Shown here one piece after another: positions 24,801 to 39,800 of a stretch of 64,000 nucleotides of DNA (positions are counted from its first letter, which is position 1; every line of letters begins with the position of its first letter). Origin of the DNA: Astropecten irregularis. Lineage: Eukaryota; Echinodermata; Asteroidea; Paxillosida; Astropectinidae. The stretch lies in contig OZ020256.1 of NCBI GenBank assembly GCA_963971285.1, positions 4,156,501 through 4,220,500 of the forward strand, given 5' to 3'. Both the position numbers and the translations under genes were made by a program. The notes below the pieces were generated by a model. That model had not been told where the DNA came from and did not search any database. It saw only the letters and a list, made by a program, of their open reading frames with translations.

Positions 24801-27800
24801 TATTTTCCAAAAAGTTCAGTCAATACTTGTTATCTCAGAAATAAAAATCCACACAACTTTAATTGCAACCACCACTGTGGTTTTGAATATGTCCTTAAAA
24901 CTTAAAACTTAAGACTTCCTTGCGACCCTTGCATTTTAATCTGTACAATTCTAAGATAAAATGAGTGGTCAAGCAGTTTGTCGCTGGCCATGATTTCAGA
25001 TGTTATGTCATAGCTTTTGCTTATATTACAGGAGAGCTGTGTGAATCTGTTTTAAATACAAATCTGCCAGATATTTCTGAAGTTGTAAGTTTTCTTCCAT
25101 TATTGGGGTGAATCAAAAAGCTAATAGGGTTGAAGTCTTCTAGATTAAATAGAGAAGGTCTTCTCCTCTTTGTTCCCTGTTCAGGCGGGTGAGAGGTATT
25201 TCAAGCCCAACTGCACTGAGTCTTGCTCTTGCATGTACGGCGGCATGATTCAGTGTCATGAGGTCAACTGCACTGAGAACGGCCAGTGTGACACTGAGGA
25301 GAGCGGTCTCAGCTACGAATGCAGCTGTGAAGACGGCTTCGCTTTTGATGGAAACAAATGCGCACGTGAGTCTTTGAGGCCAAATCGGCCCCAGGGGCCA
25401 ATTACATATAGAGCTGCGTAAGCACAAAATTTGCTTAAGCATGAAAAGTCTTAATTGTTTAATAAACAGGATTACCAACCAAATTTTCATGTCATGTTTA
25501 CTGCTTTTGATTTGAGTCGGCTGTTGTTTGCTGAACATAACATTCACCATGAGTTTTGGCTGGCATACTGATTTTATTTAGCAAGGTTTGTTGCTTAAGC
25601 AAATTTTGGTGCTTAAGCATCTCTGAAATTGGCCCCAGAAGAGACCGTTGAGACAAATATGGGAAAGAAACACCGGCAGCCAAAATGTCGACACCAGGGT
25701 GAAAATTAGCATGGATTTCAAACAAAGAAGGATTCACCGATTCAGAAATATTTCTGTGTTTGCCTTTTCATAAAGTGGGTAAAGAGGACTGCAATTACAA
25801 ATGATGGCCTTCATTTTGAATCTTGAGGCAGTAGCTTTCCAACACCCCCCCTCCCCAGTACCTCTATCTCAAAAAAAGTGTTGTTTTTCCCCAAAAAATT
25901 TATCTAGTTTTTCTTCTGACAATCTTTACAACAATTTTGTGTTTGTCTTTTACAAAGTGTTTACCACCAGCCCTATTTCTGGTGCTGATGTTGCATTTTT
26001 TTTTTTTTTGATGGTTTATGTTTTGGTTTCCTTCAGCCGATGCGTGTGCGGCGTACAATGTACAATGTGAAAATGGCGGAGTTTGCAGAGCCCGGGGCCT
26101 CAGCGAATATAGTTGCCTTTGTCAATTTGGCTGGGCAGGACGGCACTGCGAAGAAGGTAAAAGACAACAATGTTTATTTTTATTATTCTGATCTATTTCC
26201 ACCCTAACCCACCTCAATCCTCCAAAATCCTTCTGGTAGTTTTGGAGGATTTCGGAGGATTCAGGATATAATGTCGTTTTCAAGTGAGGACCACTGGAGG
26301 AGTGGCAAGGATTCAGGATAAACACATTTTTTGAGGTAGGGCCACTGAAGGATTCTGAAGGATTCAGGTACCTCTCATTTTGAGTATAAGTGAGATCACT
26401 GGAGGATTTTGGAAGATTCAGGATGAACGCAGTTTTTAAAGTGTGACCATTGGAGGATTGTGGAGTATTCAGGAGGGTACACAGTGAAATGCCCCTAGGG
26501 GGTTAGGGTTAAAACAAAAGATCATCAAATAACCACAAGGATATTGACTGGAGGGGGATTCGAACCGTCGGCATCCTGAATACCGTATAAGCTCTCTACC
26601 AACTATCCAGCCCTATATTGGTGGTGACCCTTATTTTATTGTCCCAATTTTCTTTGTTCGTTTGGCAGTCAGTTCACTTTTCAATGAAAAAAAAATGTCA
26701 GCAGTCATTACAGTCAGTGTCTATAGACTTGAAATCCTTAAAATTATCTTATTCTTTTAACGGTCATTAAGGGTCAGCAGCTTTAATGAAGCATAGAGTT
26801 GGCAAAAACTTTTTTTTAGCAGTGATAGCATCACAGTTTGTTATGTGACCTACTAATGTGTTGTTAGGCTGTACATATCTTGCCAAATGAGGATTATAGG
26901 GCTTTTCTCACTCTAGTTCCTTTTTACCTGTCAAAATTACCGGGTCCCACCCGGTCCAAATTTCAAGAGGGGCCAATCATGCTCTGCGTTTACTCAACAA
27001 GTTCAAGTCTTTGTTCAAGCCACCACTCTCAACATACATCGACATTCTCACCAGGGATCACCAGTAGAGGTAGTTTCAATCCGGGATGAATGCTCTACAC
27101 TGGTTGACACCTCGTCACATTGACGCAGGTCAGATAAGTATGTAACCAAGAGATTTTTGAAAAAGGCAGGCCTTGAATTAGGTTCTGAAAGGGGCAAGGC
27201 CACTTCTCCATTGCATGGGGCACTTCCACTGGAAAATCATAATGTCTATGGAAACATTTGAAGGGGGCACGAAGGCCAAGAACAAGGGCAACGAAGGCTA
27301 TGGCCTCCTTGGCCTCCGTTAAATTCAAGGTCTGAAAATGGCCTCTCTCTCTCTCACTCTCTGTCTCTTCACCGTTTTTCAGAAATGGCCCGGTGCAGCG
27401 TTCAAGGGTACCATCACTACCGTACGTTCGACAAGCAACCTTACAACTTCAACGGGGATTGTGTCTACCATCTTGCTCACCACTGCGGGGAGGACGTAGA
27501 AGAGCCACAGTTCAAGATCCTGGAGAAGAACCAGAGGCATCCTCTACAGAACAACGTCACCTCAACATTGTGGCTAGAGATTCACCTTTCGGACATGGTA
27601 AGGAACTTAATCAGGCTGCCCGATTTCACGAATCTCTTAAGATCTTAAATCGTGAATCAATCTTAATTGCTAAGCATGATGTCACAATACAAATCACTAT
27701 TGTAAAAAATGACAAGACAAAGTTATAAAGTTTGATCAAAGTGTTTGGTGAAATCCACCTCTGCTCCCCATCAGCTAAACTTGTTGGATTTGAACCTATT

Positions 27801-30800
27801 GCTTTGCAATGGATGTCATGGAAAGTCAAACATGACATTGACCGGACTCCTTTTCGTCTCTGGATGTAGGTTATCCGATTGATGCAAGGCCATCGGGTCC
27901 TGGTGAATGGCACGAGGAGGAATCTACCCGTCAATCTTCCGGGTGGTCGCATACGGTTACTCGGAAACAGTGTGGTATGTGTGGTAGTAATTGGTCTCTA
28001 AAGAACATGTTTAATAATAGTCTTATGTCAGGGAGCTGCCCAAAGGGTTGCTTTGTTTGAGCTCATTCTGTTGTGAGTTTAAAACTCCTCAAAAAACAGT
28101 TCTGCGACTCAAATTTGTGGGATGATTTCTTTTTTGTTCCTGATCTATGAACAGTAAAACTGGTGTCATTAGAAAGCGTGATTATCCCTCTTTACAAGGA
28201 TGTGTCATTTATTATCCTAATGTAATCATGGAATGTACAGTCCTGATAAATAGGCAGCAATGTCAAAAATGAAATGTTGCAAAATTCATTGTTTTCAGTA
28301 GTGAATTCCCAATCGAGGATGTACTGAGTTTGATGAATGGTGTTAATTTAATGTGCTGATGCATGAAAGCACGGTCCAAACATGGTGTATTCTCATTTGC
28401 ATTTTGCAACATCTCACTTCTGACTTTGCCCTTTATTCAGGCGAAATGCACATTCCATGATTACATAATCACAACAGATGGCACATAATTGTAAAGAGGA
28501 ATAATTACGCTTTCCAATGATACCAGTTTCACCGTTCATAGATCAGTAACATAAAAGATATCATCCCTCAAACTTGAGTTGTAGAACGTTTTTCAGGAGG
28601 TTATGTTTTATTTGAGTAAATTTATGAAGCAGTCTCCTCTCAACTGTAGGCTTATTATCGATAAGCCTAAAGCTTATCTGTTGTAACAAACATTCTTGCA
28701 AACCTGGAGCCGATTTCATAAAACTTACGACACGTCGCAGAGTTAAGACGCATCCTTTCTCTATGGACTCACTGCATAGATGCGACGCGTCACAGCTATA
28801 GACGCGTCGCAACTGGAGTTGCGACGCGTCGCAGAGCTTTATGAAATGGGCCCCAGGAATCTGGTAATCTGGTTAATAAATGAAGCATTTTTGTCTGCAA
28901 ACGCAAGGAAATTGTCATCATTATCATCAGAGCAACTATCATTTTGTTGTACTGCATTCCTGCAGGTTCTGCACACTATGTTTGGCTTGGGGATAAAATG
29001 GGACGGCCGCAGTTTCACAGACATCATCATTCCGGAGGTCTTCAAGAACCAGACCTGTGGCCTGTGCGGCAATTACGATGGGGAACATGACAATGACCTT
29101 CGTATCCGAGACGGAGAGCTGGTGAGTCCCTAGCAAAGATTCCCTCGACTCATTCTGACCAAAACAAAAAAGAAGAAAGAAACAATTTGATCAATGTTCT
29201 CCTAAACTAAGATTTCAAATACAATTAATAAAAACTTCTGCAAACTGCTCATCAGCCAAAATGACCTGAAATATATCAAATGCTTGGAGTTAGGAGGGCC
29301 TGATGTGTTTTGATCCTAGCAGGATCTTTCTCAAAGGCTAAATGACACAAAGATTTCAAATCTTCAACCCCCCCCCCCCAAACCTGGTGGAATGGACTGT
29401 TCCGGCTTTGCTCTTAAGCGTTGCTCTTTTTGTGTGTAGATTTCAACTCGGAGCTTCAGCTTTTTTCTACACCTTCTCTGTACAAAAGTATCAGAACTTT
29501 TAAATTTAAGATTTTTTGGGGTGTTTTCAGATTTTATTTTTGTGTGGCCACTCACATCCCTAATATCCTATGTGACCGAGTTTGACCGAGGTCATGGACG
29601 ACGACTGCAATAGCGGTGCGCACTTGCGCTAAAAATAGCACAGAACCTCAGACAAACATTGCAACCGGCCATGCAAACGTGTGGCGAGTGGGGGTATGTG
29701 TGCGCATGCATGCATCGTGTGATGTCATTACTGCGGAACGCTATTGGTCAATGCACACAGTTTGATTGACAGGCCGGAAGAGTCCATTGGCATTGACCCT
29801 AATTGTTCCGACAAAAAAATTGTGATGTAATTTGTATGTTTTGTTCATGTTTGTAGCTTTCACTATTTGCTGTTTTTTTGTCTGTTTCTGTTATTTTTAG
29901 GCGGCAAGTGCAGCTGAATTCGGAAACAGCTGGGTGTACAATGATGAAGACTGTAAACCAGACAATGGAGACTTGCCTCCTTTCGATTGTGGCGCCCTCT
30001 TAGGAATAGTGCACAGTTTCTGTAATAATCTACAGAAACCCGTAGTAGGCATGTATTCCATTTGACATTCTTTCTTTTTTTCCATGCAATTGTCCAATAA
30101 AGACCACTCAGGAAGGTGACATTAAATATTTCATTTCATATTTTGTTTGTCTTCAATCGTGGCCTAATTGCCAAATTCCAAATGACAATTACAAAACTCA
30201 AAAAGGGAGAAGAAAATAGTTTCTACACACAAAATGAATTATTACAAAAGAGGTTATTCATGTGACGTCATCATCTTCTTGTTGGCCATCAAGCACATCG
30301 ATTGCACACGTGTTAACAATAAGCTTCCGTGCAAACGCAACATGCAGTGCAGTGATCAAACATACAGTGTAGTCAGTACGGCTAGTGCTATTGTCGTACT
30401 AGAAACCTTGGAGGAATGTCCACAGGCTTTGATGGAAAATGAAGAACCTCTATGGGGTTAGTGTGGAGAAACCAGTCCCTCACACTAAACAAGACTGTTG
30501 GTTGCAAATGGTATGAATTTCAAAGGTACAAATTGGACAGAAAGAGGGTATACCTATAGTCCACAGCAAAGTAGTTCATGCTTCTTTACCCCTATGGTGT
30601 AAAGCAACCAGTCCTTCACATTGAAACAAGACTGGTAGTCTCCTCCCAGATACTACGACTGGAAGAGGTGCCTGGTCCACAGCATTTAGTCTAATGTGTT
30701 TCATTTTTTAATTGATTTCTTGCAGCGGTATGTGGACGGGGCGGTTTTCTCATTGACAACTGTCTTGCGGACGTGTGTCGTCTGGGCAATGCCAGGTTTG

Positions 30801-33800
30801 GCTGTGGCTACTCCTCCTGGCTCGTTGGCTCCTGCAGGGCCCGCGGCGGTCACTTCAAGGAGGCCATTGACTTTCCTGAACCTTGCAGTAAGTATGAGCC
30901 AAGTTATAACTCTTTCAATAAGATTTGAGGTTTTCATGGTGGAGACTAGCACTGAGTAAAGTTTTGCAGATTTCATACCATGTATTGAAGGAGTGCTGGA
31001 GCACTCTTTCCTGAAGATGGCCAGAGCACACTGACCGAAATGTTTGATAGTATTTTACTTAATGTATCTCACCCACAAACTTTCACTTGATACTCGTAAC
31101 TTAATTGCCTAGCAAAGCTAGCTAGATAGACTAGGGCCCAATTTCATAGAGCTGCTTATAAGCACAAAAGTTGCTTAAGCATGAAAAGCCTTCCTTGATC
31201 AAACAGGATTACCATCAAATTTCCAGATGATGTTTACTGCTTTTGATTTCTATTTGGCCATTGTTTGCTGAGCATAACATTCACAAGGAAGTTTTGGCTG
31301 GCATGCTGATGTTATTTACCAAGGTTTTTGGTGCTTAAGCAAATTTTGGTGCTTAAATAGCTCTATAAAATTGGCTTCTGCGTGGTGTGCACATTTTGTT
31401 TATTTTTGTTCCCTCCTTATTGTTGCCTAGACACTCATCAATGCCCGGAGAATTCCGAGTACGATTTCTGCATGGGTACCTGTGAAGAACAAACCTGTGA
31501 TGACATCCGTGGGTTCGGACGATCCTGCCCGATTGGTCCATGCGTAGAAGGATGCAAATGCAAGGAAGGCTTTGCACGCAGTGGTCTCCAGTGCGTACCT
31601 TGGGACAAGTGCGGCTGCGTGGATCACAGATATGATGGGGCTTACTATGAGGTAAGTGATTTGATAGGATGACTGTAATGTAATGATGGTCAAAGGAGGG
31701 GCCGTGACCTTGTATTTGCTAGCTTTGAAGCAGCAGTCTGGGCTGCTCACCACTCGCTGGGGTGAATAAACGGCCACGAGGTAGAGTTGGTTATTTACTC
31801 ATCACAAGTCACCTCTAGACATGACAGAAACACTTGTGGTGACTTGTGATGACTTGTGGTGACTTGTGATGATCTGTGGTGACTTGAAGTGACTTGTGAT
31901 GACTTGTGATGACATGTGATGACATGTGGCGTCTTGTGGTGTCTTGTGGCGTCTTGTGGTTAGTCAACCAACAGCTGCTTCAAGGTAATACATGTTGCTC
32001 AATTACCATGGGATATGTATTTCACTCTGTTGTTCACCATACAACCTGGAATATAATTGTCAACCATGCACAGGGTTTACTTCAGATAACATCCTTTTGT
32101 TCTCAAACAGGAAGGGCAGAAGTTTGCTCGCAGAGGCTGCAAGGAGCACTGTGAGTGTGAAAATGGCACCATTAGCTGTGAACCTCTGGACTGTCATTGC
32201 CAAGCTGAGTGCCGCACTGACAGACATGGACGATATGGCTGCCACTGTCCACCACCGTACATGGGAAATGGCTTGGAATGTGCCGGTAAGGTCACTGTGC
32301 TTCAGGCCTACAGATCCCAAACAATATTAATGTCATCACTACTTTTATTTTCATTTTGTCTGGCCAAATTTATTTGGCCAAAAATCAACAGAAATAAATA
32401 CAGTTTAAAGGTAGTATCATACTTTGGTAAGAAACCAAAACAGAAATGTTCACAGATTTACGTATAACTTACAGGGTATAAAGATGGTGGTAGTAGAAAC
32501 ATACCGTTAAAATTTTTCTCGCCTGAAATGGTGTATTTATCCAGAAATTAGTAAAACAACAACTGAACAACTTTTTAATCTAAAGATCAAAAATAAAAGA
32601 GAAAAGACTTAAAGAAATACTGTGGCTGTTTTTCACTGTTCTCTCAAAAAGTGGGCACTGTATGGGACTGACATTTTCACAGATGACTGTTACTGTATCT
32701 GTCTTGATATTTTTGCCCATGAATCTATATTTCTTTGATCAAAACCAAAGTATATTACCTTTAATGTATATCAAGAAAAAGATTCCAAATTATTTCAGAA
32801 AGTGCAATTTTGCATGCGACCTTCATTCCTTTGACCCGAAGCCTTACTTTATTTATAACATTCAAGTGAAGACAGTTGCTTGGGGAAGAGGCATCTGAAA
32901 GAAATTTGTTTTTATCCTGAGAAATTTGCAAAATGTTGAAGTAAATGTCTTGTCTTCCTCTTTGATACTGCAGTGGATCCTTGCTTCAGCAATCCTTGTG
33001 AGAACGACGGCAAGTGTTTAACCTTACAAAACGGCAACTATACCTGCGCATGCAAGCCCCAGTGGACTGGCCAGGACTGTGAAATTGGTACGATCTGACA
33101 TGCTTTTGTAGCTTAGATCCATTCCCTGATAGGCGTCCTATGGGATTTCATTGTTATTAAGATTTTCTATCGGAGGTGACAAAAATTATGCACTGTCTCA
33201 GGTGGGATTCGTACCCACGACCTCCTACTTACTAGTGCAGTGTATTTCATACCTCTGGACCACCAAGTTAGCTGGAGTCAACTTATTGTTGGTCGTTTAG
33301 TACCTCATTATTAAATAAAAGGTAAAGACATACAACTTAAAAGCGTAATGTTATTAAATCTACCAAGCAAAATTCCTTTTAAGTGATTGTTCAGACTTAC
33401 AGTAAAAGCATGTCATCACCACCTTCTTGAATGTTGCATGCCAACAGAACAGAGAAATTGCAGCGTCTCCGGAAATCCCCAACATTTCAAAACGTTTGAC
33501 GGCGCCTCCTACAACTTCTTTGGGACCTGCAAGTACACCCTGGTCTCCGATTGCTCTGACAAGCCCGTCTTCAAGGTTGTCATCGAGAATGAGCCTTCTC
33601 GCGGAAGGCCTGGGCTGACCAAAGTCAAAAGTGTCTACGTACTGACTGGTGGATATGTAAGTGGAAGTTTTCATTTGGTCACTCGGGTGCCAAGGAGAAT
33701 GGTGAACTCTTCTTGGTCACTCAGGTGCCAAGAGGCCCTTTTGGTCACTCGGGTGCCAAGAGGCCCTCGTGGTCACCCAGGTGCCAAGAGACCCTCTTTG

Positions 33801-36800
33801 TCACACGGGTGCCAAGAGGGCCTCTTGGTCACTCGGGTGCCAAGAGGCCCTCTTTGTTACTCGGGTGCCATGCAAGAGGCCCTCTTGGTCACTCGGGTGC
33901 CAAGAGGCGCTTTATCAGATTGATGTATTGTCATCCTAGTTTATACTGAGGTGCCAATGGTCTACTTTCTCAACTTGGTAACAAAGATGCCAATGTCTAT
34001 GTTGTCAGCTTGGTAACCAGTGGCGTATTTAGGGAAAACGGCGCCTGGGGCAAGCGCAAAAATTACGCCCCTAATTCCAATTTCTGATGCCAATGAAAAA
34101 AAAAAGATTTCAGACAATTTGAAATTTCAAATTGGTATCTTGCTTTGTTTGTTCATTGGATTAGATTTTTCAATAATTTCACTGACAATACAGCTACCTT
34201 TTGTTCTTTTTTTTTTTAGGATTTCTAATAGCCTAAACCTTGTTTTGCATCATTGCTTCAATTTGTTCTTTTCAGAACTAATTTTAATTGAGAGTTCAAC
34301 CATTCTATCCTTGTGATGCACTGCATGGTATTTTTTATTTTTTACAGGTTTTGGGTCTTCACCAGCATAAACAGCTCTCCCTCAACGGGTCAAGAGTGTC
34401 TGCTCCTGTTGTTGTGAAGGATAGATTCATTGTACAGACAGGCACACACGTGGTAAGTATACGTCCTTCACATCAATGGACCTTATCGAGGACAGCGCAA
34501 AACTGGCTGTGCGCAAAGCACTCTGGGAAACGCAGGGTTGTTAGGGCTGGCGCTGAGTGCATAAAACGTATGGACATGAAATTTCAACTATAAACAAGTA
34601 CTCAACTTTATACCGCTGGAACAAGTGACTCGACAGTAACATTCCATGGACCGTTGTGCAGCATCGTTATGTATAACAACTCAAAGCAAGGCTTTCTTCT
34701 AGGAAAATCTAGACAACTTTAAACTTCGCGAGCCGGCAGCTATACGAATATACGCGTGTCGACGGGTGTGGTAAAACTTTTAAACCCATGTTACCCACTG
34801 TCCTTTGCGCGCGCGCGCACAGCGCGGAAAACAGGCTATCTTCGATAAGGTCCATGTCCTTAAGCAAGGCACATTGCCCTTGATGGCTTCTCTCCAGGGA
34901 AGGTTGATTTGGCTCAGTAAGCCTTTTGCGACTTAAATCCGAATAAATGTCTGGCACACAGACTTCTTTCATTGCATATAAACACTCCAGGTTGAATTTC
35001 CCAGATTCAAGACTCTATGACACATGATGCAGTGCTAGCTATTGCATAGCGATACCTATCTCTGGAATGGACTGGTTCCTTTGTACCATTCTTATCCATT
35101 ATGAACAGTGCATTGGTGCAAGACGTCTGTCATGTACCTCAGCTGCTGCAGTGATCCTTATTTTGAATTTGTAATTCTCACATGTATGAATCCTGCATTT
35201 CCTTGGTCCTTCTAGGTTCTGAAATCGACAATTGGCGTGACGTTACGATGGAACGGTTACAGCGATGTGGACGTCTGGGTGGCCTCCAACAGCGGATTCA
35301 ATCTGTGTGGACTCTGCGGCAACACAGACGGAAATCCTCTGAACATTCTTGACGAAACACCAGACAGACAGAGGGTGGGTCCCTTCATACACCCAGCAGA
35401 AAGCCTACCCACCCCTAAAAAAAACCTGCTTTGCACAAAATTTGCTAACCATGAAATTTCTGTCTTAATTAATTAAAAACAGGATTATCAACCAAATTTC
35501 CATGTATTTGTGATTGTTCTTTGGCTGTTGTTTGCTGACCATGAATATCAAATGGAATTTTTTAATGGTGGTTTTTGGCCCCAGAACCTAGTGAAAGACT
35601 ACTCGGTCCTCTGGGGTTGATTTCACAAAACACTAAGATTGATATCAACTGCTAAGCAAAGTGTGATGTCATGAATCAAATCACCCTGGTGATATAGATA
35701 GTTTTGGCAAAATGCCAGGATCAATTTGTAATTTTTGTCGCAGACTGAAACGTAAAACCTTCTTTGATTTTGAATTTCCCCTTTGCGTACAGGTGCTTAA
35801 CTCCGTTGCTTTTGCCAATACTTGGGCTGAGAATCCCGAGACCTGCAAGGACCGCGGAACCGATGTGGAGAACTCGTGCAATGGAGACATCGAGGTTGCA
35901 GCTGCCAGTGTGCTGTGTAACGTCATCCTTAACCAAGCTGGTAATGTATATGACCAACCTTTTATCCCCGTTTCCATTTCTGTTGAACCAGACCCAATTC
36001 CATCGAATCCGTTACGGTCTATTTTTGTGCATTTCAAGTCTCTACTTCCACCCCCTGTCTGTCTGTTTTATCCAGGACCATTTGGGCGCTGCATAGCACA
36101 CGTGGACCCAGAGCCCTTCTACACACTCTGTCGGTTTAGCGTCTGTGCCTCTGGACAGCTCACCAATTATTCCACCATTTGCTCCAGCCTTCATTTACTA
36201 GAGAAGGCATGCCGGGACAGATCCATTGAAGTCGGTCAATGGAGACATCCCAAATTCTGCGGTACGTTTCAAAGTCACATTTGTCTCTTTTTAAATTTTC
36301 TTTCTTTACAAATTTTCCAGCATGACCGTCATTGGAATGCATAAAAATGAAACTTTTTTTTTTAAAGTGAGAAAAATAAACGACGGCAATTAGATTTTCA
36401 CCGAATAACCACAAGGGGAAACTGACTGGATTTTGAGTCATCGAAAAGTGAACCAAGACAAATTGACTGGAGATGAGTTTGAACCAGCGACCTCCAGAAC
36501 ACCGTACCAGCGCTCTTACCAAATGAGCTATTCAGCCCTACTTTGGCGGTGTCCCTAATAGACTTGTTTGGCTATCTAAAGTATTAGACATTCCACTGGC
36601 ATTACGCTCTAAGATGTACTGAGAGAGGCCATCTTCCAAATTTTACATCCTCTCTCATTTTCAAACATTTCCCTTCCCCGAATGATTATTAGATTCCTCC
36701 TCCAATTTTGTATCGGGGACAGTGTTTTGCGAATCAGTTTTTGGACAATTATGAATCTGACAAATAGTCCATTCAGCACATAGTGCAGCGGTTTGTACCA

Positions 36801-39800
36801 GGTCTGCAATAGAACTACTAGTCCAGTCTCCTCCTCGCAGCTCCAGCATTCTCCTGAAGACGGCCAGAGCATACTGACCAGAAGGTCGAGTTAACCAGCT
36901 CTTTTCAGAGCCACCCCATACTCACAAAAGAGATAAATGTATGTTTCATGGTTTTACCGCAAAACCTATTCCTTTACGAATCTGGTTTTGTTTGTTTGCG
37001 TTTTACAGAGCCCCAATGTCCGTCTGGTTCAGAGTTCCGTCCCTCTGGTCCCGTGTGCGGCCAAACATGCTTTGGTCTCATCCACGAGAGGAGTCTACCA
37101 TGCCCCTTCTTCTACCAAGCTGGCTGTCAGTGTGCACCGGATTATTACCAGAGCGGGAACGAATGTGTCTTGAAAGAACACTGCGGATGCATCCATGAGG
37201 GCCTGTATCGCAAGGTACGTTGTGGTAGGCCTCGAATCTAACAATGGCCACTGGCCGCCGTGGCCCACTTCACTGGCTGTAGCCCACTTCACTGGCCGTA
37301 GTGCCCTCAAAACCAGATATTTCTCACATTTTGCAAAAATCTAGAAGGCCAAAGTGGCCGTATCCTAAAAATGCCCAAATTCAAGGCCTGCTGGGGGCCA
37401 TATCTTCTCATCAATCTTCGATCTTCTCATCCGACCCAGATCACGACTTCATATGTCTCAGGAATTGCTCCATAAATTCAACAGCCAAACAGAAAATTGG
37501 GGAAAGACACATGAGCAACAAATCAAAACATGTTGCCATTTTGTGCCTGTTCTCTGTGCCCACGTTCAATCCATATCTTGAATACTTCTTACGTAAACTT
37601 TTATCATAATAGTCAATCGTCACCATGCAAAACTTGTGGCACACTGCACGACTGAGAGTTGGTGTTTAGTTTTCACGCTTTAATACTAGATCCTGTAGGC
37701 TGATTACTGTTGATCTATTCTGCAGATCTCTTGTGAAGCTTTCTCAGATTCCCATCAGGGGCCAATTTCATAGAGCTGCTTAAGCATCAACATTTGCCTA
37801 AGCACCAAAAACCTTGGTAAATAAAATCAGTATGCCAGCCAACACTCCTCCTGAATGTTATGCTCAGCAAACAACGACCGAATACAAGTCAAAAGCAGTA
37901 AACATCCCATGAAAATTTGTTTGGTGATCCTGTTTGATCAAGGAAGACTTTTCATGCTTAAACAAATGTTCTGCTCAAGCAGCTCTATGAAATTGGCCCC
38001 AGGATGCAACATTGGGAATGATTTCCTAAATAGCTCTTAAAATGATGAGTTTGTGGGGGTTTTTTCCTCCCCGTTTTGGTGTGTCATTGTAGGCGGGTGA
38101 GGTTTTCATCTCCTCTGATTGCAAAGCGAGATGCACCTGTAAACGTGGCAACCGTGTGGAGTGCGAGGAGCATCGGTGTAAGGAGGACACCTTCTGTGGT
38201 GCCAAAGACAAAGTCCACGGCTGTCACTGCAAAGATGGCTATGAGGATGACGGTTGCCAAGGATGCAGGGGTGAGTATATTCAGCCTCAACGATGAGGCC
38301 ATGTCTATTAAGACAGGATTTCTGTTCATCATACTGTGCCTTGGCCCTGGAGGCCTGGCCATTGACAAAAATGGTCTATTTTTGGACTTGGCCTGAAAAA
38401 TATACATCTGTATCCTTCCTGAAATTCTTGGCGGAATTTTGAAACTCTCAGGCATTTTGATGCCACTGGCAGATGACCCTGGTTGAAAAGTGGCAACCAT
38501 TATGTCAAATGTCATATTTTTGGCGCAAAAATTGATGTTTGAAATTTGACGTGGTGGACAGGTTGGCATAGCTGGACTTCGACTTTTGGAGCCTCAGTTT
38601 CGAACCCCACCAGTGACCCCCTGATTGTGTGAGCTTTTGGGTGAATACTTCGGGAGTTTTCCTTAAGAATTCTTGGCATGTTTCAAGAATTTGTGGCAAG
38701 CTTACAGTATAGAGGTTGTGCAGTCACGTGATCAGGACGCCATTTTGGACAGCAACGCTGTACACATGTATAATGCAGGTACGTACAGTGTATGTATTAA
38801 CCCACATGCGTTCACGTAGCTTGCAAATCAACCGGACGCGTACGCAGAAGTGCATGCATATATGATGCTGTCTGGTACGTACGCATACGCAGTTTTTTGC
38901 CGTCCAAAATGGCCGTTAAGCTGTCAAGTGACGTCACGTGCACGCTCTCTATAGTAGCCCTGTCAGAGATTTACAATCTTAGTACCTTTTTTTAGGCTCT
39001 GTCTGGTGGAGTTCTTCCTTTTAGAGAGGTTTTTTCGTCCATCTATCTATCAATCACTTTTTTGTCCTACATTTTCGTTTCAGCCAATCCGTGCCTTTCA
39101 CGTCCCTGTCAAAATGGCGGCAACTGCACCGTCATCAGTGACGACAACTTTTTCTGTGATTGTCCAGATGGATTTGCTGGGCGCCAATGCGATGAAGGTA
39201 AGGCCCCCCAATGACCACTCATTGGCTTCTTGTTGATATTCAACATGTCTACATTCTCTTTCAACTTCAATAGCCCGCCATAGCTATTTAGTGTCTGAGT
39301 GCCACAAGAAAAGCTTCTATTTTGTATAAAAAAAAAAGTAGACTCATGGAAGAACTAGACATGTAGTACTATGGAAACTCCTGTCAATGCGACAGATGAG
39401 TAGGCAGACAAGACATTTGCAGAGTTGGGTCCTCGTGTGAGAATGAAGTCCAATTAGCTATGCACACAATCGGTCACAGTTGCTACAAGTGGGGCGTTCC
39501 CCTTCCTTCTCTCTTCTTTGACTGGGTGCCGATTGCTCTGTTCGTTTCAAAAACCTTTATGCCCTGTATACACTGGCGCCTCCAAAGAGCTCTGTTGTGG
39601 GCTGTTGCTTCCCTAGAGCTCACATTGAAGTTGCAGTTCGTAAGGTTTGCCTTCAAAGTATACTTGTGCCTCTTGATGGGTCTTCCCTGACCGCGGTGTC
39701 CCTTCTTCAAGAGATGTAGTAGCATATTGATTAAACTCAATACTATTGTTATTCCCTGGAAAAAGCTGATGAAGGCTAGCAGTACCAGCAGCCGAAACCT

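Noticed and set aside
33387-33923. 178-codon plus-strand ORF including exon 38
   Set aside because: The part beyond 33656 is translation of the 28-bp tandem repeat after a good donor (gtaagt); the spliced frame continues in exon 39.
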